Made by a program: the position numbers and the translations under genes. Below the pieces are notes generated by a model. That model saw nothing but the letters and a program-made list of their open reading frames with translations. It searched no databases and was not told the DNA's origin. Below are positions 54,998 to 64,000 of a stretch of DNA of 64,000 nt, piece after piece (position 1 is the first letter of the stretch; each line of letters begins with the position of its first letter). The DNA lies in assembly GCF_018860625.1 (NCBI RefSeq), contig NZ_JAHKQB010000014.1:248001-312000 (forward strand), written 5' to 3'. Source of the DNA: Paracoccus sp. C2R09. Its GTDB lineage: Bacteria > Pseudomonadota > Alphaproteobacteria > Rhodobacterales > Rhodobacteraceae.

Positions 54998-55242
54998 CAG
55001 CCGCCCAGTTCTTCCGTCGGGCTGACTTCGCGTTCCTCGTCGCGCAGGCGGTGCAGATGCGCGATGAAGTAGCGGGTATGCGCGCTGTCTACGGTGCGCT
55101 GCGCTTCCGATTTCCACGCGGCATAGGCGGATTCGTAGGACGGGAAGATGCCCACCATGTGGATGTTGTCGGTGTCGCGGAACTTGGTTCCCTGCGGATC
55201 GACAAGCTCGCCTCCGAAGACGAGGTGCAGACGCTGGCTCAT
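54997..55242 (-). CDS. DUF4170 protein
   Basis: 81 residues; LHLVFGGELVDPQGTKFRD and VGIFPSYESAYAAWKSEAQRTVD are the DUF4170 pattern. Unknown function, generally encoded just before the waaA-like gene in alphaproteobacteria. It shares the base at 54997 with that gene's start. Confidence 0.9.
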   Translation of the reverse strand: MSQRLHLVFGGELVDPQGTKFRDTDNIHMVGIFPSYESAYAAWKSEAQRTVDSAHTRYFIAHLHRLRDEEREVSPTEELGG

Positions 55243-55314
55243 GTTGCCTCCTGGCGTTTGGGGTGGCCCGAGCCTAGCGCAGGCGCGGGCCGGGATGAAG
55301 GACCGGGCGCGCGG

Positions 55315-55737
55315 TCAGTCCTGATCGGCGCCCGACAGTTCCATGACGACCGCCCATTCGGCATCCGTCACCGGCTGCACGGACAGGCGCGTGTTGTTCA
55401 CCAGCACCATCTCGGCCAGGCGCGGCTCGGCCTTGGCCTCGTCCAGGGTGACGGGACGCGGCAGCTTGCGAACCGCGCGGACGTCCACGCATTCCCATTT
55501 CGGATCCTCGGCGGTGCTGTCGGGATGGGCCTCGGCGATGACCTCGCAGATGCCCACGGCCTCCTTGCCGATATTGGAGTGATAGAACAGCCCCAGATCG
55601 CCCTTCTTCATCGCGCGCATCATGTTGCGCGCCTGATAGCTGCGGACGCCGTCCCATTCCTCGCCCGCGTCGCCCTTGGCGACGAGGTGATCCCAGCCGA
55701 AGACGTTCGGTTCGGACTTGAACAGCCAATAGGCCAT
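55315..55737 (-). CDS. EVE domain protein
   Basis: 140 residues: [18 protein letters not shown] and WDGVRSYQARNMMRAMKKGD define the EVE (PUA-like) fold, which binds modified bases in DNA or RNA. Starts at the last base of the YciI gene stop. Usual core-genome form, coupled to yciI and gpsA; not beside any restriction system. Confidence 0.93.
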   Translation of the reverse strand: MAYWLFKSEPNVFGWDHLVAKGDAGEEWDGVRSYQARNMMRAMKKGDLGLFYHSNIGKEAVGICEVIAEAHPDSTAEDPKWECVDVRAVRKLPRPVTLDEAKAEPRLAEMVLVNNTRLSVQPVTDAEWAVVMELSGADQD

Positions 55738-56012
55738 CAGCCGATCACCTTCTTCCATTCCACGATCTCGACATGATCGAACAGGCCCGCGGCCTTGTAG
55801 GGGTCGTTCGCGGCCCAGTCCTCGGCGGTGGCCATGTCGGGGGCCTCGAGCACGACCAGCGAGCCGCGCATCTCGCCATCCTCGATCAGGGGGCCGGCGA
55901 TGAAGACGAGGCCGCTGTCGCGCAGATGCGCCAGATGCGCATCGCGGTTGTCCAGGCGGGTCTGCAGGGCGCCGGGCTTGTCCCGGCAGATCACGGCGTA
56001 ATGGGGCATCAT
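55737..56012 (-). CDS. YciI family protein
   Basis: About 91 residues, ferredoxin-like fold. [27 protein letters not shown] with conserved His/Asp, and [21 protein letters not shown] match YciI. Enzymatic role unknown in most members. Two starts, 56012 and 56009, are possible; the first overlaps the gpsA stop. Confidence 0.92.
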   Translation of the reverse strand: MMPHYAVICRDKPGALQTRLDNRDAHLAHLRDSGLVFIAGPLIEDGEMRGSLVVLEAPDMATAEDWAANDPYKAAGLFDHVEIVEWKKVIG

Positions 56013-56947
56013 TCCTCCTTCAGGGGACGGCTGAGCAGATGGTCCATGGCCTTTTCCACGGAAACGAGGCCTTGGGCAAGTCGGGCGACCATGGTGGCGA
56101 TGGGCAGGTCCAGCCCGTCGCGCTGCGCCATGCGGACCAGCGCCTGCGCGGTGGCGGCACCTTCGACCGTGGTGGCGGCATCGAATTCGGCACCCGCGCC
56201 AAGCGCCTGGCCGAAGCGGAAATTGCGCGACTGCGCGGATGTGCAGGTCAGCGTCAGATCGCCCAGGCCCGACAGCCCGGTCAGCGTCTCGGGGCGGGCG
56301 CCCAGATGGGTGGCAAGGCGCGTCATCTCGGCAAAGCCGCGCGTGATGATGGCGGCGCGCGCGCTGTCGCCCAGGCCCGCGCCGATCACCGCGCCCGCCG
56401 CGATGGCGGCGACGTTCTTCAGCGCGCCGCCCAGTTCGGCCCCCGTCACGTCGGTCGTCCTGTAAAGCCGCAGCACCGGCGTCGAGAGCTGCGCCTGAAG
56501 CGCCGCCCCCGCATCGGCATCGGCACAGGCAAGCGTCAGCGCGGTGGGCAGGCCGCGCGCGATATCGGCGGCAAAGGACGGTCCCGTCAGCAGCGCGACC
56601 GTCGCTTCGGGACAGGCATCCGCGATCAGCGCCGAAGGCCCGGTCAGGCGCTGCATGTCGATGCCCTTGGCGGTGTTGACCAGGCGCTTGCCCGCAAGGG
56701 CCGCGCCATGTTGCGCCAGGAACCCGCCCAGTGCCTGCGCAGGCAGGGCCAGCAGGATCGTGTCGGCCTGCGCGGCGCGGTCAAGGTCGTCGGTCGGGGT
56801 GACGCCGGCGGGGATCTCGACCCCCGGCAGACGCGGGTTCCGCGGCCACCAGCCCATGTCGCGGCCCCACAGCGTGACCGGCCCCCGCGCGCCCAGCGCC
56901 GTGGCCAGCGCGGTCCCGAAGGCCCCTGCGCCCAGAACCGAGATCAT
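56009..56947 (-). CDS. gpsA: Glycerol-3-phosphate dehydrogenase [NAD(P)+]
   Basis: 312 residues. Rossmann motif [13 protein letters not shown] at residues 6-18, [25 protein letters not shown]-type catalytic region near residue 180 with Lys, and [12 protein letters not shown] near residue 226. It makes sn-glycerol-3-phosphate for phospholipids. The start is coupled to tsaD (ATGA). Confidence 0.96.
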   Translation of the reverse strand: MISVLGAGAFGTALATALGARGPVTLWGRDMGWWPRNPRLPGVEIPAGVTPTDDLDRAAQADTILLALPAQALGGFLAQHGAALAGKRLVNTAKGIDMQRLTGPSALIADACPEATVALLTGPSFAADIARGLPTALTLACADADAGAALQAQLSTPVLRLYRTTDVTGAELGGALKNVAAIAAGAVIGAGLGDSARAAIITRGFAEMTRLATHLGARPETLTGLSGLGDLTLTCTSAQSRNFRFGQALGAGAEFDAATTVEGAATAQALVRMAQRDGLDLPIATMVARLAQGLVSVEKAMDHLLSRPLKEE

Positions 56948-58026
56948 GCCTTCGCCCCCTTCTTGCCGCTGCCCAACATGGGCGCGGCCTTGCGGTCCAG
57001 CGGCCAGCGGGGGCGGGCGGACAGGTCCATCCCGTCGCGCTGACCGGCCAGGAAACGCTCGATCCCCGCCCAGGCGATCATCGCGCCATTGTCGGTGCAC
57101 AGCCGCAGGGGCGGTGCAAGAAAGCGCGTGCCCGCATCCTCGGCCACCTTCGCCAGCGCGGCGCGGATCTGAGAGTTTGCCGCAACGCCCCCCGCCACCG
57201 CCAATACCGGCACCGGATGCGCGGCCAGCGCACGGCGCGACTTCTCGGCCAGCACCTCGGCCACGGCGGTCTGGAAGGCGGCGCAGAGATCGCGGCGGTC
57301 CTGCTGGCGCAGCCCGCCCTGTTCGGCGATCAGCTGATCGCGCAGGCGCAGGGCGGCGGTCTTCAGACCGGAAAAGCTCATGTCGCAGCCGGGCCGGTCC
57401 AGCAACGGGCGCGGCAGGGCGAAGCGGCTATCGTCGCCAAGCGCCGCCTCGGCCTCGACATTGGGGCCGCCGGGTTGGGGCAGGGCCAGCAGCTTGGCGA
57501 TCTTGTCGAAGGCCTCGCCCGGGGCATCGTCGATCGTGCCGCCCAGCCGCGTGAAATCGTCCGAGCCGTCCACCCGCAGGAACTGGCAATGTCCGCCCGA
57601 CACAAGCAGCATGACATAGGGATAGTCGATCCCGTCGGTCAGACGCGGTGTCAGCGCATGGCCCGCAAGATGGTTCACGCCGACCAGCGGCAGGCCCGTT
57701 CCGGCGGCGATGCCCTTGGCGCACATCACGCCCGCCATCACGCCCCCGATCAGCCCCGGACCCGCCGTGACGGCGATCCCGTCCAGGTCGGCCAGCGACA
57801 GGCCCGCATCCGCCAGCGCCTGTTCGACCGCGATGTCCAGGCGTTCGGCATGCGCGCGGGCCGCGATCTCGGGGACGACGCCGCCGTAATCGGCATGCAG
57901 CTCGGTCTGGCTGCTGACGACATTCGACAGCACGCGGCGGTCGCCCGTCACGATGGCCGCGGCGGTGTCGTCGCAGCTGCTCTCGATGCCCAGAAAGATC
58001 GGATCCTTGCCCATGGCGCGCCCCAT
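56944..58026 (-). CDS. tsaD: tRNA N6-adenosine threonylcarbamoyltransferase TsaD
   Basis: 360 residues. [15 protein letters not shown] start, [12 protein letters not shown], the metal-binding [10 protein letters not shown] and the ASKHA phosphate loop [21 protein letters not shown] near the end. Catalyses the final step of t6A37 formation with TsaB. The ATG at 58026 follows aggggtaag; an inner ATG at 58014 is possible. First gene of tsaD-gpsA-yciI-EVE, divergent from hemD. Confidence 0.96.
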   Translation of the reverse strand: MGRAMGKDPIFLGIESSCDDTAAAIVTGDRRVLSNVVSSQTELHADYGGVVPEIAARAHAERLDIAVEQALADAGLSLADLDGIAVTAGPGLIGGVMAGVMCAKGIAAGTGLPLVGVNHLAGHALTPRLTDGIDYPYVMLLVSGGHCQFLRVDGSDDFTRLGGTIDDAPGEAFDKIAKLLALPQPGGPNVEAEAALGDDSRFALPRPLLDRPGCDMSFSGLKTAALRLRDQLIAEQGGLRQQDRRDLCAAFQTAVAEVLAEKSRRALAAHPVPVLAVAGGVAANSQIRAALAKVAEDAGTRFLAPPLRLCTDNGAMIAWAGIERFLAGQRDGMDLSARPRWPLDRKAAPMLGSGKKGAKA

Positions 58027-58068
58027 GCTTACCCCTGAGCGCAGTAGCACCGGTGCGAAAGGATGCCA

Positions 58069-58725
58069 ATGCCGACCCCGACCCTGCTTCTGACCCGCCC
58101 CGAGGCGGATGCGCGGCGGTTCCTGGCATCGATGGGGGACTGGCCTGCCGTGATCTCTCCTGTGATGCGGATCGAGCCGGTGGACCATGACGCCGCGCGG
58201 CTGCACGATGCGCCGGGGCTGGTCTTCACCTCGGGCCATGCGGTGGCGGCGGCCGGTCCGGGCCGGGGCAGGCCCGCGATCTGCGTGGGCGGCCGCACGG
58301 CCGAGGTCGCGCGGGCGGCGGGGTTCGACGTGACCGAGGGCGAAGGCCGGGCCGAGAGCCTGATGCCGCTGATCCGGGCGGCGGATGTGGCGCTGATCCA
58401 CCCCCATGGGCGCCATGTCGCGCGCAGGCTGCCCGTGCCGGGGGTTGTCGTCTACGATCAGGTGGCGCAACCTCTGAACGATGCGGCGCATGCGCTGCTG
58501 GCGGGGGATGGGGCGGTGATCCTGCCGGTCTTCTCCCCCCGGTCGGCGGATCTGTTGTCGCAGGCGGTGGCGGGGGCGCGCGCGCCGCTCTGGGTGATCG
58601 CCCTCAGCGATGCGGTGCAGAATGCCTTTCGGGCAAGGGCCGCGCGGGTCGAAACGGCCTGCCATCCGACGGGCCAAGCGATGCGGCGGGCGATCCTGCG
58701 GATGGCCGGCACGGAACAAAGCTGA
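58069..58725 (+). CDS. hemD: Uroporphyrinogen-III synthase
   Basis: About 218 residues, two-lobed HemD fold: [14 protein letters not shown] at the start, [27 protein letters not shown] and [11 protein letters not shown] are the poorly conserved but recognisable HemD landmarks. It closes hydroxymethylbilane to uroporphyrinogen III. hemC is not adjacent. Position before mic60 and hemY is the usual alphaproteobacterial order. Start 58069 preferred to 58063 for spacing to gaaagg. Confidence 0.88.
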   Translation: MPTPTLLLTRPEADARRFLASMGDWPAVISPVMRIEPVDHDAARLHDAPGLVFTSGHAVAAAGPGRGRPAICVGGRTAEVARAAGFDVTEGEGRAESLMPLIRAADVALIHPHGRHVARRLPVPGVVVYDQVAQPLNDAAHALLAGDGAVILPVFSPRSADLLSQAVAGARAPLWVIALSDAVQNAFRARAARVETACHPTGQAMRRAILRMAGTEQS

Positions 58726-58819
58726 AAGCCGCGGGTTGAGCGAAGGCTTTTCGCTCATTAGGCTGCGGCAGACGCGCGACAGCGGCCATCAGCGCATGGC
58801 ATGAAGACGGGGACAGCAC

Positions 58820-60127
58820 GTGACAAAGCCGACAGACAAGAATGCGGACAAGAACGAAACTACCGGGAGCGAAGCCTCGGGGCTGTCCGAAAACAGCAAG
58901 GGCCGCAAGGCGGCAGCCGCCCCGGGGGTGATCGCCTCGACCGATATCGGGCAGGGGAAACCCGCGCAGGCGGGCCAGCCGGGTGAATTGCGCCCCATCG
59001 AATCGGAACTGCTGGGCGATGGCACGGATGGCCGTCCGGCAGCGGCGAAGAAGGCCGAAACCGACGGCCAAGCACCGAATGAACCGGCGCCGAAGCCCGC
59101 GGACAAGACGCGCGCACCCGCCCAGCCGAAGCAGCCCGAGCCCGCATCGAAACCCGCCGCCGCGCCTGTGAACGCGCCCGTGAAGAAGACCGGCTTCTGG
59201 CCCGTTGTCCTGGGTGGCGTCGTCGCCGCGGGCCTTGGCGCCGGCGCCACGATCTGGGCGCTGCCGCATCTGCCGCAGGGCTGGCTGCCGCCGCAGGCCC
59301 CCGCCCAGCCCGCGCCGCCCCCCGATCAGCAGCCCGTGATCGATGCCGCCGTCGCCGCCGCGCGCGAGGCCGTGGCGAACCAGCCCGGCGCCCCCGCCGC
59401 CCTGCCCGACGATCTGGCCGCGCGCCTCGATGCACTGGAACAGGCACCCGACATCCGCGCCGAACTCGAGGCGCTGCGCAAGCAGCTCGAGGAACAGCAG
59501 GCGCAGATCGCGGATCTGCCCGCCGCCGCCGATGCGGGCGAAGCCACCGACCGGATCGAGGCCGCCGCGGCCGAGGCCGAGGCCCGTCTTCAGGCCGCCC
59601 GCGAAGAGGCCGAGGCACTGCAGCAGGCCGCCGCCGAAACCACCCGCCGGGCCGAGGCCGTGGCCGCGATCGCATCGCTCCAAGCCGCGCTGGACCGCGG
59701 CGTATCGGCCGACGAGGCGAAATCCACGCTGGAAGGCGCGGGCATCGACGCCCCCGAGGCGCTTCAGCAGGACGTCCCCAGCCTTGGCGAATTGCAGGAT
59801 GCCTTCCCCGAAGCCGCGCGCGCCGCATTGCGCGCCGATCTGTCCAGCAGCAGCGCCAGCGGCGAGGGCAATCTTCTGACGAACTTCCTGCGCGCCCAGA
59901 CCGGAGCGCGTTCGGTCGCGCCGCGTGACGGCGACGATACCGACGCGATCCTGTCGCGGGCCGAGAATACGCTGAACGGCGGCGATGTCGCGGCCACGGT
60001 CGGCGAACTGGACGCCCTGCCGCAGCCCGCTGCCGACGCATCGGCCATGGCCGATTGGCTGGCCCGCGCGAAAACCTATTCCGAGGCGCAGTCGGCCCTG
60101 TCCGATCTGTCCTCGACCCAAGATTGA
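58820..60127 (+). CDS. Mitofilin/Mic60 homologue of alphaproteobacteria
   Basis: 435 residues: a long low-complexity Lys/Ala/Pro cytoplasmic region (1-120), one membrane helix near residues 126-146 (WPVVLGGVVAAGLGAGATIW), a periplasmic coiled coil (about 210-280) and a C-terminal mitofilin-like domain. This topology and the hemD-mic60-hemY order match alphaproteobacterial Mic60, related to the mitochondrial crista-junction protein. It would shape or anchor intracytoplasmic or inner membranes. Confidence 0.85.
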   Translation: MTKPTDKNADKNETTGSEASGLSENSKGRKAAAAPGVIASTDIGQGKPAQAGQPGELRPIESELLGDGTDGRPAAAKKAETDGQAPNEPAPKPADKTRAPAQPKQPEPASKPAAAPVNAPVKKTGFWPVVLGGVVAAGLGAGATIWALPHLPQGWLPPQAPAQPAPPPDQQPVIDAAVAAAREAVANQPGAPAALPDDLAARLDALEQAPDIRAELEALRKQLEEQQAQIADLPAAADAGEATDRIEAAAAEAEARLQAAREEAEALQQAAAETTRRAEAVAAIASLQAALDRGVSADEAKSTLEGAGIDAPEALQQDVPSLGELQDAFPEAARAALRADLSSSSASGEGNLLTNFLRAQTGARSVAPRDGDDTDAILSRAENTLNGGDVAATVGELDALPQPAADASAMADWLARAKTYSEAQSALSDLSSTQD

Positions 60128-60137
60128 GGGCCGCCCG

Positions 60138-61856
60138 ATGCTGTTGTCTCTGCTGAAGATCATCGCCTTTTTCGCCATCGTCCTGGCCATCGCCCTGGGG
60201 GCGCAGCACCTGTCCGAAACGGGCCAGATGCTGCAGATCCGCTATGGCGGGACCGAGATCGCGCTGACCCCTGTCAAGGCCGTCGCGGCCCTGCTGGTCC
60301 TGATGGTCCTGGCCTGGCTGATCTTCAAGATCCTCGGGCTGATCGTGGCGGTCCTGCGTTTCCTCATGGGCGACGAAACTGCCGTGAACCGCTATTTCTC
60401 GCGTGCCCGCGAACGCAAGGGCTATGCCGCCTTCGCCGAAGGCATGCTGGCCGTCGCCTCGGGCGAGGGGAAGCTGGCGCAGGACAAGGCTGCCCGTGCG
60501 GGCCGCTTCCTGAACCAGCCGCATCTGACGAACCTGCTGGCGGCCCAGGCCGCCGAGACGGCGGGCGATTCGAAGCAGGCGGTGGGGATCTATCGCCAGC
60601 TGCTGGAGGATGACCGCACCCGTTTCGTGGGCATCCGCGGCCTCATGCGCCAGAAGCTGGCCGAAGGCGATACGCACAAGGCGCTGCTGCTGGCCCAGAA
60701 GGCCTATGCGCTGAAGCCCCGCCACGCCGAGGTTCAGGACACGCTGCTGGATCTGCAGACGCGCGAACACGATTGGAAGGGCGCGCGCAAGACCCTGAAG
60801 GACAAGCGCAACCAGGGCCAGCTGCCCAAGGCCGTGGCGCTGCGGCGCGATGCCGTTCTGGCGCTGAAGGAGGCCAGCGACGTTCTGGCCGAGGGTCAGT
60901 CCGCCAGCGCCCGCGAAGCCGCGATCTCGGCTGCTACGGCATCGCCCGACCTGATCCCGGCCGCCGTGCTGGCCGCACGCAGCTATATCGAGCAGAAGGA
61001 TTACCGGAACGCCTCGCGCATTCTGGAGAAGACCTGGTCGGTGCGACCGCATCCCGACGTGGCCGCAGCCTATGCCGAGATCGTCCCGGACGAGAAATCC
61101 TCGGCCCGTCTGCGCCGCTTCGAACGCCTGATCGCCAAGAACCCGCAGCACGAGGAATCGCGCCTGCTGAAGGCCGAACTGATGCTGGCGGCCGAGAACT
61201 TTCCCGGTGCGCGGCGCGCCCTGGGCGATCTGGCCGAGACGCATCCGACCGTCCGTACCCTGTCGATCATGGCGGCGACCGAACGTGGGTCGGGGGCCGA
61301 CGATGCCGTCGTGCGCGGCTGGCTGACCAAGGCGCTGACCGCGTCGCGGGGTCCGCAATGGGTCTGCGACAAATGCCACAACGTGATGCCGGAATGGTCG
61401 CCCGTCTGCGACAGCTGCGGCGGTTTCGACACGCTGACCTGGCGCGAACCCGATGCGGCCCGCCAGACGGCGACCGCCTCGGCCACGGGGGCCGAGATGC
61501 TGCCCCTGCTGGTCGGCAGCCCGCGCAAGGACGACCTGGCCGACGCGCCGGATCTGTCCGAGCCGGTGCAGCCGCACCCGCCCGGCCCGGCGGAACCCGA
61601 AGGTCAGGCACCGCGCGCCGAAACCGTGACCCCCAATGTCGCCCCCGGCATGGTTCCGCGCGAAAGCGATTACGAGGTTCAGGGACCCTCGGCCACGGTG
61701 ACCGACCCCGAGCCCGTGCCCGAAGCCCGGCCGACGGACGAACCCGAACCCGTCCAGCCCGAGACCCCGGCGGTCGAGACGCCCGAGCGGGACATGGTCC
61801 GCCCCGATGTCCAACCCGCCGACGAGGCCGATTGGTCCGAACCGCGCAAGCGCTGA
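60138..61856 (+). CDS. hemY: HemY-type TPR membrane protein with C-terminal Cys4 zinc ribbon
   Basis: 572 residues. Two membrane helices (about residues 4-20 and 50-70), a HemY_N region and TPR repeats (100-400), then a four-cysteine knuckle WVCDKCHNVMPEWSPVCDSCGG with Cys410, 413, 424 and 427, and an acidic Pro/Glu tail. Role in haem synthesis is inferred from family name only. The ribbon resembles the rubredoxin-like module of LapB, which regulates LPS synthesis. It starts ten bases behind mic60. Confidence 0.88.
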   Translation: MLLSLLKIIAFFAIVLAIALGAQHLSETGQMLQIRYGGTEIALTPVKAVAALLVLMVLAWLIFKILGLIVAVLRFLMGDETAVNRYFSRARERKGYAAFAEGMLAVASGEGKLAQDKAARAGRFLNQPHLTNLLAAQAAETAGDSKQAVGIYRQLLEDDRTRFVGIRGLMRQKLAEGDTHKALLLAQKAYALKPRHAEVQDTLLDLQTREHDWKGARKTLKDKRNQGQLPKAVALRRDAVLALKEASDVLAEGQSASAREAAISAATASPDLIPAAVLAARSYIEQKDYRNASRILEKTWSVRPHPDVAAAYAEIVPDEKSSARLRRFERLIAKNPQHEESRLLKAELMLAAENFPGARRALGDLAETHPTVRTLSIMAATERGSGADDAVVRGWLTKALTASRGPQWVCDKCHNVMPEWSPVCDSCGGFDTLTWREPDAARQTATASATGAEMLPLLVGSPRKDDLADAPDLSEPVQPHPPGPAEPEGQAPRAETVTPNVAPGMVPRESDYEVQGPSATVTDPEPVPEARPTDEPEPVQPETPAVETPERDMVRPDVQPADEADWSEPRKR

Positions 61857-61875
61857 GATTTCGGCCTAAAATGAC

Positions 61876-61909
61876 GAGGGGGCGCGAAAAAATGCGCGTC
61901 CCCTCTTTT
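61876..61909 (+). terminator. Rho-independent terminator behind hemY
   Basis: Eleven-bp stem GAGGGGGCGCG/CGCGTCCCCTC with one G-U pair and an A-rich loop, followed by TTTT. Confidence 0.88.
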
Positions 61910-61951
61910 CCCCGGCGGTGAAGGGTGCTAATTCGCGCGGCACGATCTGAT

Positions 61952-62027
61952 GCCGGTGTAGCTCAGCTGGTAGAGCACGTCATTCGTAATGATGGGGTCG
62001 GGGGTTCGAGTCCCTTCACCGGCACCA
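61952..62027 (+). tRNA. tRNA-Thr (CGT)
   Basis: 76-base cloverleaf with encoded CCA; acceptor GCCGGTG/CACCGGC, anticodon stem CGTCA/TGATG with loop TTCGTAA, anticodon CGT, reading ACG. T-arm GGGGG/CCCTT-type with GTTCGAGTC. Confidence 0.95.
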
Positions 62028-62038
62028 GATCGCGGAAC

Positions 62039-62062
62039 AGGCCGTCCCTCGGGGCGGCCTTT
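62039..62062 (+). terminator. Rho-independent terminator of tRNA-Thr
   Basis: Stem AGGCCGTCCC with GGGGCGGCCT (one G-U), then TT; same core as the terminator at 10888. Only seven bases separate it from the stop of the DUF3578-like gene on the other strand. Confidence 0.75.
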
Positions 62063-62068
62063 CGCGTT

Positions 62069-62584
62069 TCAGAACGCGCCCTTGTCCACCAATCGAAGAT
62101 ATCGCGCGGCAAGGTCGCGGAAGGCCACGGACAGGGTTCCGTCGCAGATCCGCTCTGCCGGCCATGCCGCCTGCAGGATCGTGCCCGCCTGGTATCCGCG
62201 GGGCAGGGGGGCGGTGGCCCCCAGATCGGACGGTCCGGGCCTCAGGCCGGGGATCGGCCCCGCCACTTCGCGCAAGTTCTGCGCCCGCGCCGACAGCGCC
62301 TGCAACCCGCCCTGCAACCCATGCCGGTCCAGCATGTCCTCGGCCCCGTGCTGCAGGGCCAGGACGACCTGGGCACGGGCCGAGACGATGAATATCGCGA
62401 CATAGACGCCGCGCCTCATGCTGCGGGTGATGCGGGGATCGAAGCAGGCCAGCCAAGGCACCGCGGCCCAGCCACGCGCACCGGTGCTGGCGCGGCAGGT
62501 CAGGGGCGATTCGGGGGGCAGGGAGGCCTGTGCGGCCAGCGGCAGATCGCGGCGGAACCGCGCGGCGTAGGGGCTGCCGGGCAT
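62069..62584 (-). CDS. Stand-alone DUF3578 (McrB N-terminal-like) domain protein
   Basis: 171 residues from ATG 62584; the coding signal seems to extend upstream toward 62640 (LDAALHWAATHHAAAIC) with no ATG, GTG or TTG there, so the true start is unclear. GARGWAAVPWLACFDPRIT and GVYVAIFIVSARAQVVLALQHG match the DUF3578 domain, which in McrB-type proteins recognises modified DNA. No AAA+ GTPase or nuclease is fused or adjacent. It lies directly behind pyrG. Function here unknown. Confidence 0.65.
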   Translation of the reverse strand: MPGSPYAARFRRDLPLAAQASLPPESPLTCRASTGARGWAAVPWLACFDPRITRSMRRGVYVAIFIVSARAQVVLALQHGAEDMLDRHGLQGGLQALSARAQNLREVAGPIPGLRPGPSDLGATAPLPRGYQAGTILQAAWPAERICDGTLSVAFRDLAARYLRLVDKGAF

Positions 62585-62658
62585 GGGGGCGCAGATCGCT
62601 GCGGCATGGTGGGTCGCGGCCCAGTGAAGGGCCGCGTCTAGATCCCCAGGGGGCCGGT

Positions 62659-64000
62659 TCAGACCAGCCGCCCTTCCTCCATCGCGGCGCGGATGAAGCC
62701 CGCGAACAGCGGCGCCGGATCGAAGGGCTTGGATTTCAGCTCGGGGTGGGCCTGCACGCCGATGAACCACGGGTGGTCGGGGTATTCGATCACCTCGGGC
62801 AGCTTGCCATCGGGCGACATCCCCGAGAAGCGCAGGCCCGCCTTTTCCAGCTGCTCGCGATAGGTGGCGTCAACCTCGTAGCGGTGGCGGTGACGATCCT
62901 CGATCTCGAGCGCGCCGTCATAGATCTGCGAGATGCGCGAGCCTTCGTTCAGCACGGCGGTATAGGCGCCCAGGCGCATCGTGCCGCCCTTGTCGTCGCC
63001 GACCTTGCGCTTGACGGTATAGTTGCCCTGCACCCATTCCTTGAGGTGATAGACGACCGGGGTGAAGCGGGTCTTGCCGGCCTCGTGGTCGAATTCCTCG
63101 GAGCCCGCATCGGGCATGTCGGCCAGGTTGCGGGCAGCCTCGATCACGGCCATCTGCATCCCGAGGCAGATCCCCAGATAGGGGACCTTCTTCTCGCGCG
63201 CGTATCGTGCGGCGGCGACCATGCCTTCGGTGCCGCGTTCGCCGAAACCGCCCGGCACGATGATGCCGTGATAGCCGTCCAGCAGATGCGCGCCTTCACC
63301 CTCCAGCTTCTCGCTGTCGACCCAGTTCGCCTTGACGCGGACCCGGTTCGCCATGCCGCCATGGGTCATCGCCTCGGCGATGGATTTGTAGGCGTCTTCC
63401 AGCTGCGTGTACTTGCCCACGACCGCGATGCGAACCTCGCCCTCGGCATGGTCCAGACGGTCCATCACGTCCTCCCAGCGGGTCAGGTCGGGACGGGGCG
63501 CGGGGCTGATGGCGAAGCTGTCCAGCACGGCGCGGTCCAGACCTGCGCGGTGATAGGCCAGCGGCGCCTCGTAGATGGTCTTGAGATCGTAGGCCGGAAT
63601 GACCGCATCGGGGCGCACGTTGCAGAACAGCGCGATCTTGGCGCGTTCCTTTTCCGGGATCGGCTGTTCGGACCGGCAGACCAGCACGTCGGGCGCAAGG
63701 CCGATGGACTGCAGTTCCTTGACGCTGTGCTGCGTGGGCTTGGTCTTCAGTTCGCCCGATGCCGCCAGATAGGGCAGCAGCGTCAGGTGCATCAGGATGC
63801 ACTGGCCACGGGGACGCTCGTGGATGAACTGGCGGATCGCCTCGAAGAAGGGCAGGCCCTCGATATCGCCGACCGTGCCGCCGATCTCGCAGAGCATGAA
63901 ATCGACCTCGTCGTCGCCGATCGACAGGAAGTCCTTGATCTCGTTGGTGACGTGGGGAATGACCTGAATCGTCTTGCCCAGGTATTCGCCCCGGCGTTCC
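62659..64000 (-). CDS. pyrG: CTP synthase (5' part beyond the window)
   Basis: About 446 C-terminal residues are present. The visible start ([20 protein letters not shown]) is in the synthetase domain; [14 protein letters not shown] and the glutaminase triad region with Cys in [12 protein letters not shown] and His/Glu in QAHPELKS are complete. It makes CTP from UTP, ATP and glutamine. The first 100 or so residues lie beyond 64000. Confidence 0.97.
   Translation of the reverse strand, partial: ERRGEYLGKTIQVIPHVTNEIKDFLSIGDDEVDFMLCEIGGTVGDIEGLPFFEAIRQFIHERPRGQCILMHLTLLPYLAASGELKTKPTQHSVKELQSIGLAPDVLVCRSEQPIPEKERAKIALFCNVRPDAVIPAYDLKTIYEAPLAYHRAGLDRAVLDSFAISPAPRPDLTRWEDVMDRLDHAEGEVRIAVVGKYTQLEDAYKSIAEAMTHGGMANRVRVKANWVDSEKLEGEGAHLLDGYHGIIVPGGFGERGTEGMVAAARYAREKKVPYLGICLGMQMAVIEAARNLADMPDAGSEEFDHEAGKTRFTPVVYHLKEWVQGNYTVKRKVGDDKGGTMRLGAYTAVLNEGSRISQIYDGALEIEDRHRHRYEVDATYREQLEKAGLRFSGMSPDGKLPEVIEYPDHPWFIGVQAHPELKSKPFDPAPLFAGFIRAAMEEGRLV

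Noticed and set aside
55315-55737. EVE domain protein as part of a defence system with the DUF3578-like protein
   Set aside because: They are 6.5 kb apart, on separate operons, and the EVE gene is in a conserved housekeeping run with yciI and gpsA.
58860-61814. 984-residue open frame on the minus strand across mic60 and hemY
   Set aside because: Opposite strand of two genes with clear topology and family motifs; the translation is Gly/Arg-rich without any domain.
1-64000. CRISPR arrays, insertion sequences, prophage or integron features
   Set aside because: No regularly spaced repeats, transposase, integrase or phage structural genes were seen; the two tRNA genes show no attachment-site duplication that I could find.

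Overview
The window is a high-GC, gene-dense piece of a chromosome from an alphaproteobacterium of the Rhodobacteraceae, most likely Paracoccus or a close relative. The pointers are family-level: a heterotetrameric sarcosine oxidase operon, Rhodobacterales-type small proteins (DUF6280-like, DUF1289, DUF4170), an alphaproteobacterial Mic60 next to HemY, and a divergent WaaA-like protein between DUF4170 and LpxK. No 16S rRNA is present, so the genus is an inference. I see no prophage, insertion sequence, integrase, CRISPR array or rRNA operon. Most of the region looks like stable core genome.

Layout. 1-7.6 kb: end of a peroxiredoxin gene, ferredoxin reductase-like flavoprotein, rsmD, a class V aminotransferase, an MsbA-type ABC exporter coupled to ygfZ and dinB, and a DoxX protein. 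7.6-16.3 kb: pdxY, an orphan SGNH-like protein, efp, a DUF6280-like protein, a PfkB kinase behind a small zinc metallopeptidase, gltX, tRNA-Met, a phospholipase D family protein and a LuxR-type regulator with no synthase beside it. 16.6-20.6 kb: Tas-like aldo/keto reductase, CbpA-like DnaJ, DUF1289, ruvX, ccmI. 20.7-26.2 kb: sarcosine oxidase (soxB, small membrane protein, soxD, soxA, soxG), then sodB. 27-32.7 kb: a YfgM-like protein, bamB and der in one run, a membrane protein and serS.

32.7-41.1 kb: an SqrR/BigR-like ArsR regulator with a SoxS-like thioredoxin-fold protein, meaB, ada, rpmB, then a copper block (small CxD-type exported protein, PCu(A)C chaperone, CopA ATPase with a possible Cys/His-rich leader ORF, arylesterase) and an L,D-transpeptidase. 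41.1-47.7 kb: mnmH, purine nucleoside phosphorylase and a complete BMP-type nucleoside ABC transporter that forms an uptake-plus-phosphorolysis operon with it. 47.8-52.7 kb: universal stress protein, NifU-like scaffold, tsaB, rimI; an orphan sugar transferase; truA with an XpaC-like protein. 52.8-58 kb: DUF4170, waaA-like and lpxK (lipid A-Kdo), then tsaD, gpsA, YciI, EVE. 58-64 kb: hemD, mic60, hemY, tRNA-Thr, a stand-alone DUF3578-like protein and the 3' two-thirds or more of pyrG.

The strongest candidates for follow-up are: the SoxS-like protein that has lost its CxxC, paired with a sulfur-responsive type repressor; the Cys/His/Pro-rich ORF overlapping copA; HemY with a LapB-like four-cysteine knuckle beside Mic60; the WaaA-like protein lacking the canonical catalytic glutamate; and the terminator-like hairpin inside the sarcosine oxidase operon. 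None of these amounts to a wholly new multi-gene system. They are unexplained modifications of known neighbourhoods.
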